Source: a virus. From it: DNA of 64,000 nt. The notes below the pieces were generated by a model. That model had not been told where the DNA came from. It saw only the letters and a list, made by a program, of their open reading frames with translations, and did no database searches. The number at the start of each line of letters is the position of its first letter. The first letter of the stretch is position 1. Both the position numbers and the translations under genes were made by a program. Location: positions 1 to 64,000 of the IMG/VR virus record IMGVR_UViG_3300042691_026427; one strand, written 5' to 3'. Positions 47,065 through 56,860 of the stretch are shown piece after piece.

Positions 47065-47596
47065 TAATATGATCCCAGTTAATAATTTTCCATTGGTTAT
47101 CTAGGTATTTCTTTTTGTCGTGTTGGTAATCGAGCGAAAATGCATGTTCCCACCAATCAATTAATAACACAATGTCTTTCTTAACTTCGTGATTTTTAAT
47201 TGTTTTAATCTTACCATCTTTGGCAAGGTAGACCCAGCCGCTGCCTTGTATCTTCATTGCTTCTTTGGCAAATGATTCTTTAAAATTTTCAAAGTTTTTA
47301 TAGTGCTCTACAATAAATTCTAGTATACCTCCTGTGGGTTTGTTAGAACCGTTAGGTGACTGGTATTGCTGAAATAGAATGTTGTGTAAGAATACTCCAG
47401 CTTCGTTAAATCCTGCATCACCTTCGTCATTGTTATAACGTTCGGCATAAGTCTTAGCCAACTTGCCGTAATGATAGTTAATGGTATCTTCAGAGATTGC
47501 TGGATCTAATTCATCAGTATCGTAAGGCAACGGGAGAATTTCTAATTTATGTTCTCTTCCTTCCTTTAAGACATTTCGTAAGAAACTAAAAGTCAT
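47045..47596 (-). CDS. sodB: Fe/Mn superoxide dismutase
   Basis: 183 residues. LPLPYDTDELDPAIS and HYGK at the N-terminus, FLHNILFQQY and the DWWEHAFSLDY motif give all four metal ligands (His, His, Asp, His). Removes superoxide, perhaps protecting the iron enzymes encoded around it. A phage sod beside nrdA is unusual but found in related marine phages. Confidence 0.87.
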   Translation of the reverse strand: MTFSFLRNVLKEGREHKLEILPLPYDTDELDPAISEDTINYHYGKLAKTYAERYNNDEGDAGFNEAGVFLHNILFQQYQSPNGSNKPTGGILEFIVEHYKNFENFKESFAKEAMKIQGSGWVYLAKDGKIKTIKNHEVKKDIVLLIDWWEHAFSLDYQHDKKKYLDNQWKIINWDHINVRNNM

Positions 47597-49929
47597 AACT
47601 TACAAGCCTCGCAATCAGCATCCTCGTAAATTGTAATTGGTTCAGTCATTACTTGTGCAGTAGTAGCAGTAACTCCTTCCTTGGCACCAACTTTATTGAT
47701 TAAACTATAATACACTGTTTTAAGACCCCACTTGTAAGCCAGCATTAAGTTCTTGGCAATCAATGTACCTGGAACTTTTCGGTCCTGCTGTGAATTATCA
47801 CTGGCAAAGTGTGCAGGGTTATAAAATGTATTAGTACTTAAACTTTGATCAATATAGGCAGCTAATACGGCACTGGTCTTCAAATAGTCCACACAGTCTT
47901 TCTGGTCCCACATCAACTGATAACGATTCTTTAGACGTTTATACTCTGGCACGACCTGTACAAACGATCCAGCTTTCGATTCCTTAACACTAATCAATTC
48001 CATCGGCATTTCAATTCCGTTAGTGGAGTTTAACACAACTGAGCTAGACTCGACTGGTGCCACTGCCATCAATGTAGCATTACGGATACCGTACTTGATC
48101 ATGCGCTCACGCAATGGCTCCCAGTCTAGGCTAGGAGTAAAATCTGTTAGTTCATTAACGCCCGCTGCTCGGCGTTCCCAAGGAAACACGCCCTTGCCGT
48201 AGTAAGTGTATTGACTACGAACACAGGGTCCGCGTTCTTGAGCAAGCTCAACACTGGTTTCCGTTAGGTAGAAAGCCTGATGCTCTATCCAACGCTTAAC
48301 TTCAGCGAGAGAATCTTTCTCTCCATACTTGAAGTTACGCTTGGCATGCCAGTAGGCTAAGTTAGTAATGCCAACGCCCAATGGTTCAAAGTCTAAGTTA
48401 GCTAAACGGCTTTGTACACTCAAGAAGTCTTGATATGATAGCAAGTTACTTAGGCTACGAACTAGCACACGACAGGCTTTTCTCATTTCCTGTGGATTGC
48501 GGAACGCACCCCAGTTGATTGACCCAAGAGTGCAAAGAGCAATTCGTCCCTCTGGATCTTCAATTCTCTGGAAAGGGCGGGTGGGTAAAAGTATCTCTTG
48601 GCATAAGTTTGATTGATATATCGGATCCAAGGTTGTATCAAATGGGCCTTGGTTAATAACGTTGTCGATGTTGACAAGATATATGCGCCCTGTATCAGTA
48701 CGCTCTTTAAGTATACCAGCTTTGAATATCGCATCCGCTGATACAACCTTCTTTTTCTTTGTCTTATCTTGTTCATACTGTGTGTAGAGTTTTTCAAATA
48801 GGCCACTATCCCTATAGTAGGCTTCGTAGAGGTCCGGAACTTCAGCAGGATCAAACAAGCTGATCATCTCTCCGTTCTTGTAACGGTTCCAGAACATCTT
48901 ATTGACTACTACACTATAATCCATTTGACGTACACGAGTTTCTTCTGTACCTTGATTATTTTTAAGAACGATAAGATCCTCAAATTGATAATGCCAAACG
49001 GGAAATGTAACTGTACAGCTGGCATTGCGAATGCCGCCTTGACTGCAACTGCGAAGGTCACTAAACCATTTCTTCAAGAAAGGAATCATTCCAGTATGTT
49101 TGATCTCACCGTTGCGAATAGGGGCACCTAACGGTCTGATTCTGCCTATTTCGAGACCAATTCCGGCTCGTTTTGAAGCATATTTGGCCATCATTTCGCC
49201 TGCTGCAAAGATACTGTCTAATGTGTCGTCTGAGCTGATCAATACACAACTACTGAATTGTTTTGTTGTAGTTCCTAAGCCGGCGAGAACAGGTGTTGCT
49301 AGTGTGAAGTGTCCATCACTGGCAGACTCATAATATTCCTTAACCCACTTTAGTCTTTTGTCTTTAGGTTCTGCATGAAATGCCGTTGCTGCGGCAACAG
49401 CATATCGCACCTGGGGTGTTTCGTAAATTTGTCCAGTGGCACGATTTTGTACTAGATATTTTTCAGCTAACTGTGCAATGGCTGCAAAAGTATAGGATTC
49501 GTCTTTGGCATGATCAATAAACAGATTGATGATATCCCATTCTTCTTTGGTATACCAATCTAGTAGTTCACTGGTGTACATACCAAGTTCTACATTTTTC
49601 TTTACAATATCGTACAGTGCAGGAGGTTCGTAGTCACCGTATACTTCCTTACGCAACATGCTGACTTTTTGTCGGCCTGCTACATATTGATAATTTACAT
49701 TATTAATTTCTGGATTTTCTTCTTCGTCAATTAAATTGACCATAGCCTTGAGCAGCAGTTCGTCGATGGTATTTGTTGACATACCATCGTGCAGTTCTAT
49801 CTGTGCTTTAATTTCAATCATTGATGGGCTAACGTTGTCTATGCCCCTGCACGAATATGCAACTTGTCTCTGTATCTTTGCGATGTCTAAGGGGACACGA
49901 TTCCCATTTCGTTTAACTACTGTGATCAT
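47593..49929 (-). CDS. nrdA: class Ia ribonucleotide reductase large subunit (NrdA)
   Basis: 778 residues from MITVVKRNGNR, the start of the ATP-cone; the longer frame lacks a ribosome site. SSCVLISSDDT and SNLCQEILLP contain the radical-site cysteines and the Asn/Glu of the active site, and the C-terminal CEAC pair is the glutaredoxin target. AAAGG precedes the ATG. Confidence 0.95.
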   Translation of the reverse strand: MITVVKRNGNRVPLDIAKIQRQVAYSCRGIDNVSPSMIEIKAQIELHDGMSTNTIDELLLKAMVNLIDEEENPEINNVNYQYVAGRQKVSMLRKEVYGDYEPPALYDIVKKNVELGMYTSELLDWYTKEEWDIINLFIDHAKDESYTFAAIAQLAEKYLVQNRATGQIYETPQVRYAVAAATAFHAEPKDKRLKWVKEYYESASDGHFTLATPVLAGLGTTTKQFSSCVLISSDDTLDSIFAAGEMMAKYASKRAGIGLEIGRIRPLGAPIRNGEIKHTGMIPFLKKWFSDLRSCSQGGIRNASCTVTFPVWHYQFEDLIVLKNNQGTEETRVRQMDYSVVVNKMFWNRYKNGEMISLFDPAEVPDLYEAYYRDSGLFEKLYTQYEQDKTKKKKVVSADAIFKAGILKERTDTGRIYLVNIDNVINQGPFDTTLDPIYQSNLCQEILLPTRPFQRIEDPEGRIALCTLGSINWGAFRNPQEMRKACRVLVRSLSNLLSYQDFLSVQSRLANLDFEPLGVGITNLAYWHAKRNFKYGEKDSLAEVKRWIEHQAFYLTETSVELAQERGPCVRSQYTYYGKGVFPWERRAAGVNELTDFTPSLDWEPLRERMIKYGIRNATLMAVAPVESSSVVLNSTNGIEMPMELISVKESKAGSFVQVVPEYKRLKNRYQLMWDQKDCVDYLKTSAVLAAYIDQSLSTNTFYNPAHFASDNSQQDRKVPGTLIAKNLMLAYKWGLKTVYYSLINKVGAKEGVTATTAQVMTEPITIYEDADCEACKL

Positions 49930-49981
49930 ATGTCGACCTTTTATTATATTTTTATGAAAGAACAAACTTTTAGAAAGATAT

Positions 49982-50416
49982 TTACCTTGGTTTCTCTATG
50001 TCGACTAGGTTTTCCATCAATAGTGATTCGGTGATTTCTTGGGATTTTATACTTTTCCATTTATCGTAATTTAGCACTATATCGTTATCTATATACACTA
50101 GATTATACAGCTTTGTACGATGTTCATCAACCATAGTACGTAGATCTATACGGCTATTGGCGAATTTAGTTGTTAGTTTTAAAGTCCACGCCATCATTAG
50201 ACTGATGGTAAAATCATCATATCTATTTTCAGCTATGATTTCCCATGGTGTGGGCCAGCTTTTTGAATTGTACTGATCTATCGTGTGATTGAATGCTGTT
50301 AATGGAGCATTGCTCCAAAATTCAGAAAGATCAGTTAGTGGGTCGTTAGAGTGGTCTAAACTTTCTCTTAATTTTTTCCACTCCGACAATCTTTCATCCG
50401 GAGATTTGTTAAACAT
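49982..50416 (-). CDS. hypothetical protein (144 aa)
   Basis: MFNKSPDERLSEWKKLRESL with an aromatic-rich middle (KSWPTPWEIIAENRYDDF). Overlaps the tail-fibre-like gene by one base. Similar small proteins accompany structural genes in T4-like phages; function unknown. Confidence 0.62.
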   Translation of the reverse strand: MFNKSPDERLSEWKKLRESLDHSNDPLTDLSEFWSNAPLTAFNHTIDQYNSKSWPTPWEIIAENRYDDFTISLMMAWTLKLTTKFANSRIDLRTMVDEHRTKLYNLVYIDNDIVLNYDKWKSIKSQEITESLLMENLVDIEKPR

Positions 50417-52074
50417 TAATAAAATTGATCGAGTTGATAAGTTAATGTACCAGTTACGGTATTTCCAGTGTATCCAATAATGATAGTATTGTTTCCGCTG
50501 TCAAACGTGCCGTTAAAAATAATTCCCGTATCGCTTGTGCCTGTATACTTATAATTGTCAGTTACATCTACAATACTACTTTGACTGCATACAATTGTCA
50601 AGTCTCCCCAACGAGTAATTCCAGATGCAGTAATTTGGTATTGTAATTTGATATTAGTAGTTACACCGCTGTGAGCAACCTTGACTATGCTGCCCGTTGC
50701 AGATGAATCGGATATAGCAACATTGTTTACTCTATGATCTATTAGAGATGCATTGCCTGCTACAGGAACAATAAATGCCGCAGCAGTGGTTGTTGAATTA
50801 ATTTGTACATTTCTATCAAATGAATCATAATCCGATACATTACCACTGGTTTCAAAATTTATAATTGAAGTAACTTGACCACCAATATCTCCTAATCCTG
50901 GCGTATCGTATGAACTGCCGTTGCCTACATTTATATAAGAATTTTGAGATAAGATATGATTTGAATATACATCAGTACTACCGGCTACTGAAATTGCTTC
51001 TTCATAGATAGTATGAAAAATATTTCGAGTAAATCTAGTTCTTACAGGACCAGTTAAATGAACACCACCAGATGCAATGTCGTAATTTACACCTCGATGT
51101 AAATTTTCAAATCGGCAATTGTCAACCACAGTGTCTTCAATGTCATGGTCGGAAAAGACTCCATAATACAATGACTGAAATACACAATTGGTAATTCTTA
51201 AATTTCTACTGGTTATACCGCCCTGGCCTCTAATTTTAATGCCCGAATGATTTACGTTAGTTACAGAACTAGTTCTTACTCCTAAGAATTTAACATTGTC
51301 TATCATAGAGTCTAAACAACCGTCTGCAAACAGTAATGGTAATGTGCCTGACGGGTCTGCTGCTTCCGGATCATACTTGATAGTCATTCCTGAGATTATA
51401 ATATGTCTAGGACTTGCTGCACTATCAAATGAGCTAACGGTTACATAGCTACCTGGGGTGCTGTCAAACCCTACAAATTGTAAACATGCTGCGGCAGAAG
51501 TTTTGAAAACTAAAACTGTTTTGTCTTTGCCTTCGCCTATTAAGGAGCAATATGAAGGGATGTAAACTGGATCTTCTAAGTTATATGCGCCAGCAGGAAT
51601 CTTCAATATGACTCTACCAAAAGTTTCTGCTTTGTCAGAATTTAAGTATAGTTCGTCAATTGCTCTTTGTAATATAGGAGAAAAATTTAGATCAAGACTT
51701 AATAAGTCTTCTTTTGGTATAAAATCATATAAACTGACAAAGTCGTCGAGTTTGTCTTTTACAGTTCTTATGAGATCAGAATCTCCAGCACCTGTATTAA
51801 TGTCAACATTTCTATGGCCTTCATAAAAGTATGTGCTGGTTGTGATGCTGTTTGAAAAAATATTAGGTAAGTCTAATACCGTTAAAATTCTTGTGTTGGT
51901 AGTGACAGCAGCACCTTCAGTAACTCTATTACCGATGAATAACTCTGGAACTATTGATTCCGGATCTGTTCCAGAAATGGCCCAGCCAAATTCTCCAGTA
52001 TCTAATTGAGGCATGCCTTGAGTTCTAGCATCCCCTCTTCTAACCTGTATTTTTGCAATCTCTACGACAGCCAT
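50416..52074 (-). CDS. right-handed beta-helix tail-fibre/tailspike-like protein
   Basis: 552 residues. N-terminal VQVRRGDARTQGMP... LDTGEFGWAISG resembles the attachment domain shared by many phage structural proteins. Residues about 140-440 are repeated short beta-strand units (IPAGAYNLEDPVYIPSYCSL, HIIISGMTIKY, NCRFENLHRGVN) as in pectate-lyase-like spikes. Probably binds or degrades host glycan. Late box GATAAATA at 52096-52103. Confidence 0.82.
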   Translation of the reverse strand: MAVVEIAKIQVRRGDARTQGMPQLDTGEFGWAISGTDPESIVPELFIGNRVTEGAAVTTNTRILTVLDLPNIFSNSITTSTYFYEGHRNVDINTGAGDSDLIRTVKDKLDDFVSLYDFIPKEDLLSLDLNFSPILQRAIDELYLNSDKAETFGRVILKIPAGAYNLEDPVYIPSYCSLIGEGKDKTVLVFKTSAAACLQFVGFDSTPGSYVTVSSFDSAASPRHIIISGMTIKYDPEAADPSGTLPLLFADGCLDSMIDNVKFLGVRTSSVTNVNHSGIKIRGQGGITSRNLRITNCVFQSLYYGVFSDHDIEDTVVDNCRFENLHRGVNYDIASGGVHLTGPVRTRFTRNIFHTIYEEAISVAGSTDVYSNHILSQNSYINVGNGSSYDTPGLGDIGGQVTSIINFETSGNVSDYDSFDRNVQINSTTTAAAFIVPVAGNASLIDHRVNNVAISDSSATGSIVKVAHSGVTTNIKLQYQITASGITRWGDLTIVCSQSSIVDVTDNYKYTGTSDTGIIFNGTFDSGNNTIIIGYTGNTVTGTLTYQLDQFY

Positions 52075-52095
52075 AAGACTTCCCCTATTATAGGG

Positions 52096-52103
52096 TATTT
52101 ATC
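52096..52103 (-). promoter_or_regulatory. T4-type late promoter of the tail-fibre-like gene
   Basis: GATAAATACCC 22 nt upstream of the ATG at 52074, with GGGGAAG in the leader. Confidence 0.7.
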
Positions 52104-52106
52104 GTA

Positions 52107-52832
52107 TCACCCCATGTGAATTCTGTAGTACTCTTCAACTTTATTGAGCCACATGTCTTGATATTTGTTGAAATCTTGGGGTAATAGATCAAACTGTTGA
52201 TAGATTTCACCACCTACCTTAATACTGTCGTCACCGCGGCTACACATGAAAATAACGCCACGACGCATGTCTGTGCCATAGACTTCATTATGTGCTAGGA
52301 TATATGCCATTAGCTGTAGATAGTAATCTTCTACCCATTCTGCTTTCTTAGGCTTGTTAGTCTGCTTGTGATCGCATACAGCAGGCTGGCCTTGATACAC
52401 ACCCACTAGATCAGTAGTACCGCTGTACAAGCCCGGAAAATACAGGCTTTGTTCCATAGCCCACACTTCATCCATTTTACTCAATCCGTTGACAATGATT
52501 TGATCAGCCATTGCGTTGGCTTTGATGTGTACAGGATTGTTGCCTGGCTGACGTTGCTCACCGATTAGAAAACGCTCTAAATTGGCGTGCATTGCTGTGC
52601 CTACTCCGGCTGCTTCTGTGGTAATACGTTGGGCGTTGGCTTCGCCTACTCGTTTCTTCCACTCATTCAAATGCGTCATATCCTTAGTTGCACTAAGAAT
52701 AGTTGTTACGCTGGGAAGTTTTTCTCCGTCTGGAGTTCGATATACTCTTTTACGAGTAATTGGGTCATTTACTTGTTCGCAATTTTTATACTGGAAACGC
52801 TCCACGAATGGAGGAGGATTTAGAATGTTCAT
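52107..52832 (-). CDS. RecB-family PD-(D/E)XK nuclease
   Basis: 241 residues. GTAMHANLERFL is the N-terminal His-Glu motif, GTTDLVGVYQGQPAVCDHKQ the D...DxK catalytic core and QLMAYILAHNEVYG the downstream Gln-Tyr motif of Cas4/lambda-exonuclease-like enzymes. May act in DNA processing or as a host-DNA nuclease. Confidence 0.82.
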   Translation of the reverse strand: MNILNPPPFVERFQYKNCEQVNDPITRKRVYRTPDGEKLPSVTTILSATKDMTHLNEWKKRVGEANAQRITTEAAGVGTAMHANLERFLIGEQRQPGNNPVHIKANAMADQIIVNGLSKMDEVWAMEQSLYFPGLYSGTTDLVGVYQGQPAVCDHKQTNKPKKAEWVEDYYLQLMAYILAHNEVYGTDMRRGVIFMCSRGDDSIKVGGEIYQQFDLLPQDFNKYQDMWLNKVEEYYRIHMG

Positions 52833-52846
52833 TCTAACAGTATATA

Positions 52847-53206
52847 TTATTTGAAGTCTGGTTGCAAGCCTTTTGACACAGCTCTGTCAGCCATTTGATC
52901 TACGCTAGGTCCGGCTTGTGTATCTACTTGCGTTTGTTTCTCAACATCGGGCGCTTCTTCTGTTCCTAGAACAATGCCTTCTTCGTTGAAATTTTTAATT
53001 AATGGTTGAATTGCGGGATTAGCATCATAAATTTTGCTAAATCCTGCATAATCGATATCACCATATCCAAATGGTGTTAGCATGTTGCTTAATGCAATCC
53101 ACGTGAGTGTTTTAGGAGCTTGTTTAGCATCACTCCTACCGATTTCATTTCTTAGAATGGTTTGTAGATCATCTACAAACCTATCCGCAACTTCAAACAA
53201 TCTCAT
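52847..53206 (-). CDS. hypothetical protein (119 aa)
   Basis: Starts MRLFEVADRFVDDL, related to the MR-x-x-EF N-terminal pattern of the head-targeting family but without a clear L/I-x-E cut site. Ends in an acidic linker. Coupled to the downstream virion gene by 4 nt. Confidence 0.58.
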   Translation of the reverse strand: MRLFEVADRFVDDLQTILRNEIGRSDAKQAPKTLTWIALSNMLTPFGYGDIDYAGFSKIYDANPAIQPLIKNFNEEGIVLGTEEAPDVEKQTQVDTQAGPSVDQMADRAVSKGLQPDFK

Positions 53207-54579
53207 CGTGCTAACTTGCTAATAATACTGTGGCTTTCTGCAATCTTGCGATAGCGACTTTCTCTAACTTGACGGCCGGATGTTTCTGCGCCGCCAGCTG
53301 CTGCGTCACTTGCACCAAACTCGTCTTCTGGAGGGTTCATAGAATCTGGTTCTACATCCATTGGCACTTCGCCGCCCATTGGTGGCTCGCCCATACCTGG
53401 CTCTTGACCCATCGGTGCTACGTCAGTTGCTTCGCCGGCTAATACTGCAACAGCGTGACTGATAGCTTCTCTCTGTTGAGTCAATGTATCTAATGTAGCT
53501 GCCAATGCTGGACTAACTGATTGCTTAAATGCTTCAGCTTCTTGTTCGCCGAAATCTGCACGAATAGCATCTGCTAACTCAACGATGGCTTTTGTTTGAT
53601 ACTGACCTACACGTTGCATCCATGTTGTAAAATCGTTAACCATGTCGCTGGCTGCGGTAATGGCTTTGGCCTTGCCTTCTTCATCTTCGTTAATTAGATA
53701 CTTTAGACTTTCATTGACCAATCTTACGTGCAAGCGGAAAATGTCTTCTTTCATTTTCTTCTTAAGATCTTTCTGGCCTTTACCGTCAGCTGCAAATGCA
53801 GGAACCATTTTACCCTTAGGACCTTTTACCATTGGCAAGCCTTCTTTAACTTTGGCTGCTTTCTTGGCCTTTTTAGTATCGCTGTCATCACCACCGTCAG
53901 TGAATGTATTAGACTTGCGAGTGTAGACTGTACCTGTGCTAGTCTGCTTCTTGTCAAACTTACCAGTAGTCTTTTCTTTTTCTGCACGAGCCTTAGCATC
54001 TGCTACAGTTGGGAAGCCTTCTTTCATATTGTCGCTAGTTGCCTTGGCAATAGCTTTTTTCTTTGGCACGCCGCCAGCGGTCATTCTGGCTACTTGAACA
54101 TCGTCGAAGTTCTTCTTGCCATCGCCTGTGCGGTCTATTTTTTTACCTTCAGTTGTTCTGTTATTCATATTTGTTTCCTCGATGCCCTCTTCGGCGTTGG
54201 TTTTCTTTTTCTTTGGATGCTTGATATGTGCCCAAGCAATTTGCTCTGCTTCGTCCTTAGACTTGCCTTTCTTCATCATACTAGTAGTGATATGTTTAGC
54301 TTGACGGTCTACTTTAGCACCTTCACCTAACATTTCTTTAATCTTAGTATTCAAAAGTTCTAACATGTGCTTGTCTTGTTGATAAGTTTCGTTAGCAAGC
54401 AATTCATTAAATTTAGAGCTAGATTCAGTTTGGTGAATTTTAGTTCTAAGAATATTGCGATAGTCTTCTAGTTGTTCTTGTGTATATTTGCTAAAATTAA
54501 TTTTAGTACCGAATCGTTTGAACATGTTTTCGTTCAATTGTGCGGCTGTTACCTTAGCAATAAAATCAGTTGTCTTCAT
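53203..54579 (-). CDS. putative internal head/scaffold-type protein
   Basis: 458 residues from MKTTDFIAKVTAAQ, whose start recalls the MK-x-x-x-FI pattern of head-targeting signals but lacks the Glu. Long Lys/Ala/Gly-rich disordered segments (about 100-230), a helical middle (EDIFRLHVRLVNESL, TTWMQRVGQYQTKA) and an acidic Met/Pro-rich end. Probably a virion or prohead core protein. Confidence 0.6.
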   Translation of the reverse strand: MKTTDFIAKVTAAQLNENMFKRFGTKINFSKYTQEQLEDYRNILRTKIHQTESSSKFNELLANETYQQDKHMLELLNTKIKEMLGEGAKVDRQAKHITTSMMKKGKSKDEAEQIAWAHIKHPKKKKTNAEEGIEETNMNNRTTEGKKIDRTGDGKKNFDDVQVARMTAGGVPKKKAIAKATSDNMKEGFPTVADAKARAEKEKTTGKFDKKQTSTGTVYTRKSNTFTDGGDDSDTKKAKKAAKVKEGLPMVKGPKGKMVPAFAADGKGQKDLKKKMKEDIFRLHVRLVNESLKYLINEDEEGKAKAITAASDMVNDFTTWMQRVGQYQTKAIVELADAIRADFGEQEAEAFKQSVSPALAATLDTLTQQREAISHAVAVLAGEATDVAPMGQEPGMGEPPMGGEVPMDVEPDSMNPPEDEFGASDAAAGGAETSGRQVRESRYRKIAESHSIISKLAR

Positions 54580-54606
54580 GGGTAGTTCCAAAGATTAATA
54601 GTATAT

Positions 54607-55077
54607 TTAGTGTATCTTTCTAAGTTTTTCAAAGCTATTGAAAATAGTTGACTTAGCAGAATTACCTCTTGCTCGAGCAATACCTAATCTAGTGAATAGA
54701 AAATCTGCTCGATCTACGTTATTTTTCTTTAGACTACTGTGTGCTCGCTTTGATAATAATTCAACTTCGAAAGTTCTAAATCCATACTCTTGATCTAAGT
54801 TATACAATTTAGTGTCTACCATCTTACCCAATGCTAGACTGTTGGCCAACAGCACAGCACTTTGTGGCAAATTAATGTTGCCTAATATTATGTCACCAGA
54901 TTTATTTTTAATACTGTAAAACCCTGTAGATTCTTTTATGACAAAATATTGATCGAGTGCAATAGAACCATCAGAATTTTTTACTGGAACTGCAATACCT
55001 TGTTTTTTCAGATCGTTCTTAACGGTACTGACAACTATCTTAAATTTTTTAAGTATTTGGTCTGAGACTAAAGACAT
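54607..55077 (-). CDS. hypothetical protein (156 aa)
   Basis: MSLVSDQILKKFKIVVST; alpha/beta with repeated hydrophobic strands (FYSIKNKSGDIILGNINLP). It overlaps the next gene by 28 nt. Context of head-associated genes; no family recognised. Confidence 0.6.
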   Translation of the reverse strand: MSLVSDQILKKFKIVVSTVKNDLKKQGIAVPVKNSDGSIALDQYFVIKESTGFYSIKNKSGDIILGNINLPQSAVLLANSLALGKMVDTKLYNLDQEYGFRTFEVELLSKRAHSSLKKNNVDRADFLFTRLGIARARGNSAKSTIFNSFEKLRKIH

Positions 55078-55270
55078 TTTTAACCCTTGTTATTTGGCCT
55101 GCGCTGTTACTTATTTCATATAAGCCTTTGCGCACAAGGTTTTGAGCTAACCAAACTTCTCGTTCATTTAAGCTGGTCAATCGAACATCATCACCATGCC
55201 TGGAAACAAATTCTCTTTCTTCGCGATTGATTACAACCCCGATAGAGTTAATAACATCTTTAATTTTCAT
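55049..55270 (-). CDS. hypothetical protein (73 aa)
   Basis: MKIKDVINSIGVVINREERE: the start recalls the MKI/MRA head-targeting pattern of neighbours but lacks a Glu cut site. Includes VWLAQNLVRKGLYEISNSAG. Sits between two virion-type genes. Confidence 0.58.
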   Translation of the reverse strand: MKIKDVINSIGVVINREEREFVSRHGDDVRLTSLNEREVWLAQNLVRKGLYEISNSAGQITRVKNVFSLRPNT

Positions 55271-56103
55271 GCTAGGTCCTTAGGGTCAACAATAATAGGG
55301 TAACCTAGAGTTTTAGTTGTATCTAACTTAATTCCTTTTCCACCAGGATTAGGCAGTACTTTGATACTACCTTTCCCAGTAATTGGATCTTTAATTGTTT
55401 GGCCTGCTTTAGGTTGCGAATTCAGAACTTGATTAACGTAGGCTTGTGGATTTACTCCACCGCTTGCCGCTGCTGATGAATTTTTCATACCTAGACTACT
55501 CAAACCTTTGGCAGCAAGAGTTTGTGCCATACTGGCATCTGGATCTATGCCCATGCCTTTCTTAAATCCTTGTGCAAGGCCACCAAGGAAACCAGACGGC
55601 GCTGCTTGAGTAGCAGCAGGTGCGCCTAGTGTAGGAGCACTTCTCATTATTCCTGGGGAAAGTTTTTGTGCGGCTGCAACTTGGGCAGCAGTTTGTGCTT
55701 TTTGCGTAGTATTAACTGATTGACCGGGTACTTTTACATCAACATCAGTTGCAGCAGTTTTATCTTTTGCCGCCAATGTACTTTTAGCTGTTTGCTGAGG
55801 AGTGCTCTGTCCAGTTTGTTGAGTAGTTTGCTGAGTAGTACTCTGTCCAGGTTGTTGAGTAGTTTGCTGTTGCGCCCCTACTGGCTTAATGACAGGTTTA
55901 GGGACTCCGGGTGCTGCATACTGACCTATCATCTTATCGAGTGAAATATCAGTTGCAGGTTTAGAATCGTCTCGAAAGCGTAAGTTTGCCAGGCTAGAAG
56001 TCTTTAATGCTTGATCTTTATTAGCTCGTATCTGTGCTCTTAGCTGATCTTGGCTAGGTGCAGGTAATCCTACAGCTTCTCTGATAAATTCTTTAGCTCT
56101 CAT
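55267..56103 (-). CDS. internal head protein candidate with capsid-targeting signal
   Basis: 278 residues. MRAKEFIREAVGLP fits a T4-type targeting signal with predicted cut I-R-E|A. The rest is Gln/Thr/Pro-rich low complexity (QQTTQQPGQSTTQQTTQQ), then Ala/Gly-rich sequence and a small C-terminal beta part. Unlikely to be an enzyme; a packaged protein or spacer is plausible. Confidence 0.62.
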   Translation of the reverse strand: MRAKEFIREAVGLPAPSQDQLRAQIRANKDQALKTSSLANLRFRDDSKPATDISLDKMIGQYAAPGVPKPVIKPVGAQQQTTQQPGQSTTQQTTQQTGQSTPQQTAKSTLAAKDKTAATDVDVKVPGQSVNTTQKAQTAAQVAAAQKLSPGIMRSAPTLGAPAATQAAPSGFLGGLAQGFKKGMGIDPDASMAQTLAAKGLSSLGMKNSSAAASGGVNPQAYVNQVLNSQPKAGQTIKDPITGKGSIKVLPNPGGKGIKLDTTKTLGYPIIVDPKDLA

Positions 56104-56348
56104 CAGGGCATCTTAGTTAAAATAATAACCAAAGTGCTTAACACTGTTGCTACAACAGTACCGGCTGTGCCGATCAATACCTTGGTCATACTCATTTGAC
56201 CCTTCTCAACAACAGAAGCTAATGTTGAAACTTTTTCTTCTATAGTTTCTAATCTTGTTTCTAACTGTCGATATCGTTCTGCACATAGTTCTACGTGCGC
56301 CTCAAGATTTTCTTTTTCAATCTGAGTTGTTTTAGTTTGGCCAGCCAT
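56103..56348 (-). CDS. coiled-coil plus C-terminal membrane anchor protein (81 aa)
   Basis: Coiled coil about 12-50 (LEAHVELCAERYRQLETRLE) and one membrane segment about 56-78 (VLIGTAGTVVATVLSTLVII). This shape fits an anchor, spanin-like or tail-terminator partner. It overlaps neighbours by one base on each side. Confidence 0.62.
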   Translation of the reverse strand: MAGQTKTTQIEKENLEAHVELCAERYRQLETRLETIEEKVSTLASVVEKGQMSMTKVLIGTAGTVVATVLSTLVIILTKMP

Positions 56349-56782
56349 TATTGTTCCTCCGAGTCTACGATGTTTATTTCAACAATGGTATTTCTGTACG
56401 CATCGTCATTGAGATCGAAAACCGCCTTAGTCATATTTATTGTTTCGTCTAATTTTTCAAGCACTGGCACTTGATGAAGATCATTGATTAATAAGTCCAA
56501 CGGACCCTGATCTGTATGAAATGGCGCACTACGATCAGTTGAAAATTCAAAGGTCCATACTTTGTGTTTTCCCTTGTGCTTCTTTCCAAATTTTAAATCT
56601 TTTAGATCTAATACTTCTACTGAAGGATTACTGCGATATTCTATAATAGATCGTAAACCTATACACTGTAGCAATGTTATCCAATTTCTATGTTGACCAA
56701 ACTCTCTGTCGGCGCCAGGTCTTGGTCTGCTGACTCCGGAATTTGTAATATCTACGAGCGTTTTGATTATGATAGTTTCCAT
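56348..56782 (-). CDS. putative virion protein (144 aa)
   Basis: Alpha/beta; KPWTFEF-like and LLINDLHQVPV segments, charged throughout. Late box CATAAATA at 56800-56807 about 18 nt upstream. T4-like phages carry similarly sized baseplate/neck proteins, but no family is recognised with confidence. Confidence 0.58.
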   Translation of the reverse strand: METIIIKTLVDITNSGVSRPRPGADREFGQHRNWITLLQCIGLRSIIEYRSNPSVEVLDLKDLKFGKKHKGKHKVWTFEFSTDRSAPFHTDQGPLDLLINDLHQVPVLEKLDETINMTKAVFDLNDDAYRNTIVEINIVDSEEQ

Positions 56783-56799
56783 ATATACCTACTTTATGA

Positions 56800-56807
56800 T
56801 ATTTATG
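56800..56807 (-). promoter_or_regulatory. T4-type late promoter
   Basis: CATAAATATC upstream of the 144-aa gene. Confidence 0.68.
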
Positions 56808-56815
56808 GTCAAAAG

Positions 56816-56840
56816 AAAAGGGTGTTAAAAAACACCCTTT
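56816..56840 (-). terminator. rho-independent terminator
   Basis: AAGGGTGTT-TTTT-AACACCCTT followed by TTC on the minus strand, after the 136-aa virion gene. Confidence 0.83.
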
Positions 56841-56860
56841 GTCATTACTTAATTTAAAAA

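Noticed and set aside
53728-54330. 200-codon frame opposite the Lys-rich head protein
   Set aside because: Cys/Phe/Ser-rich antisense of a Lys/Ala/Gly-rich coding strand; not a real gene.
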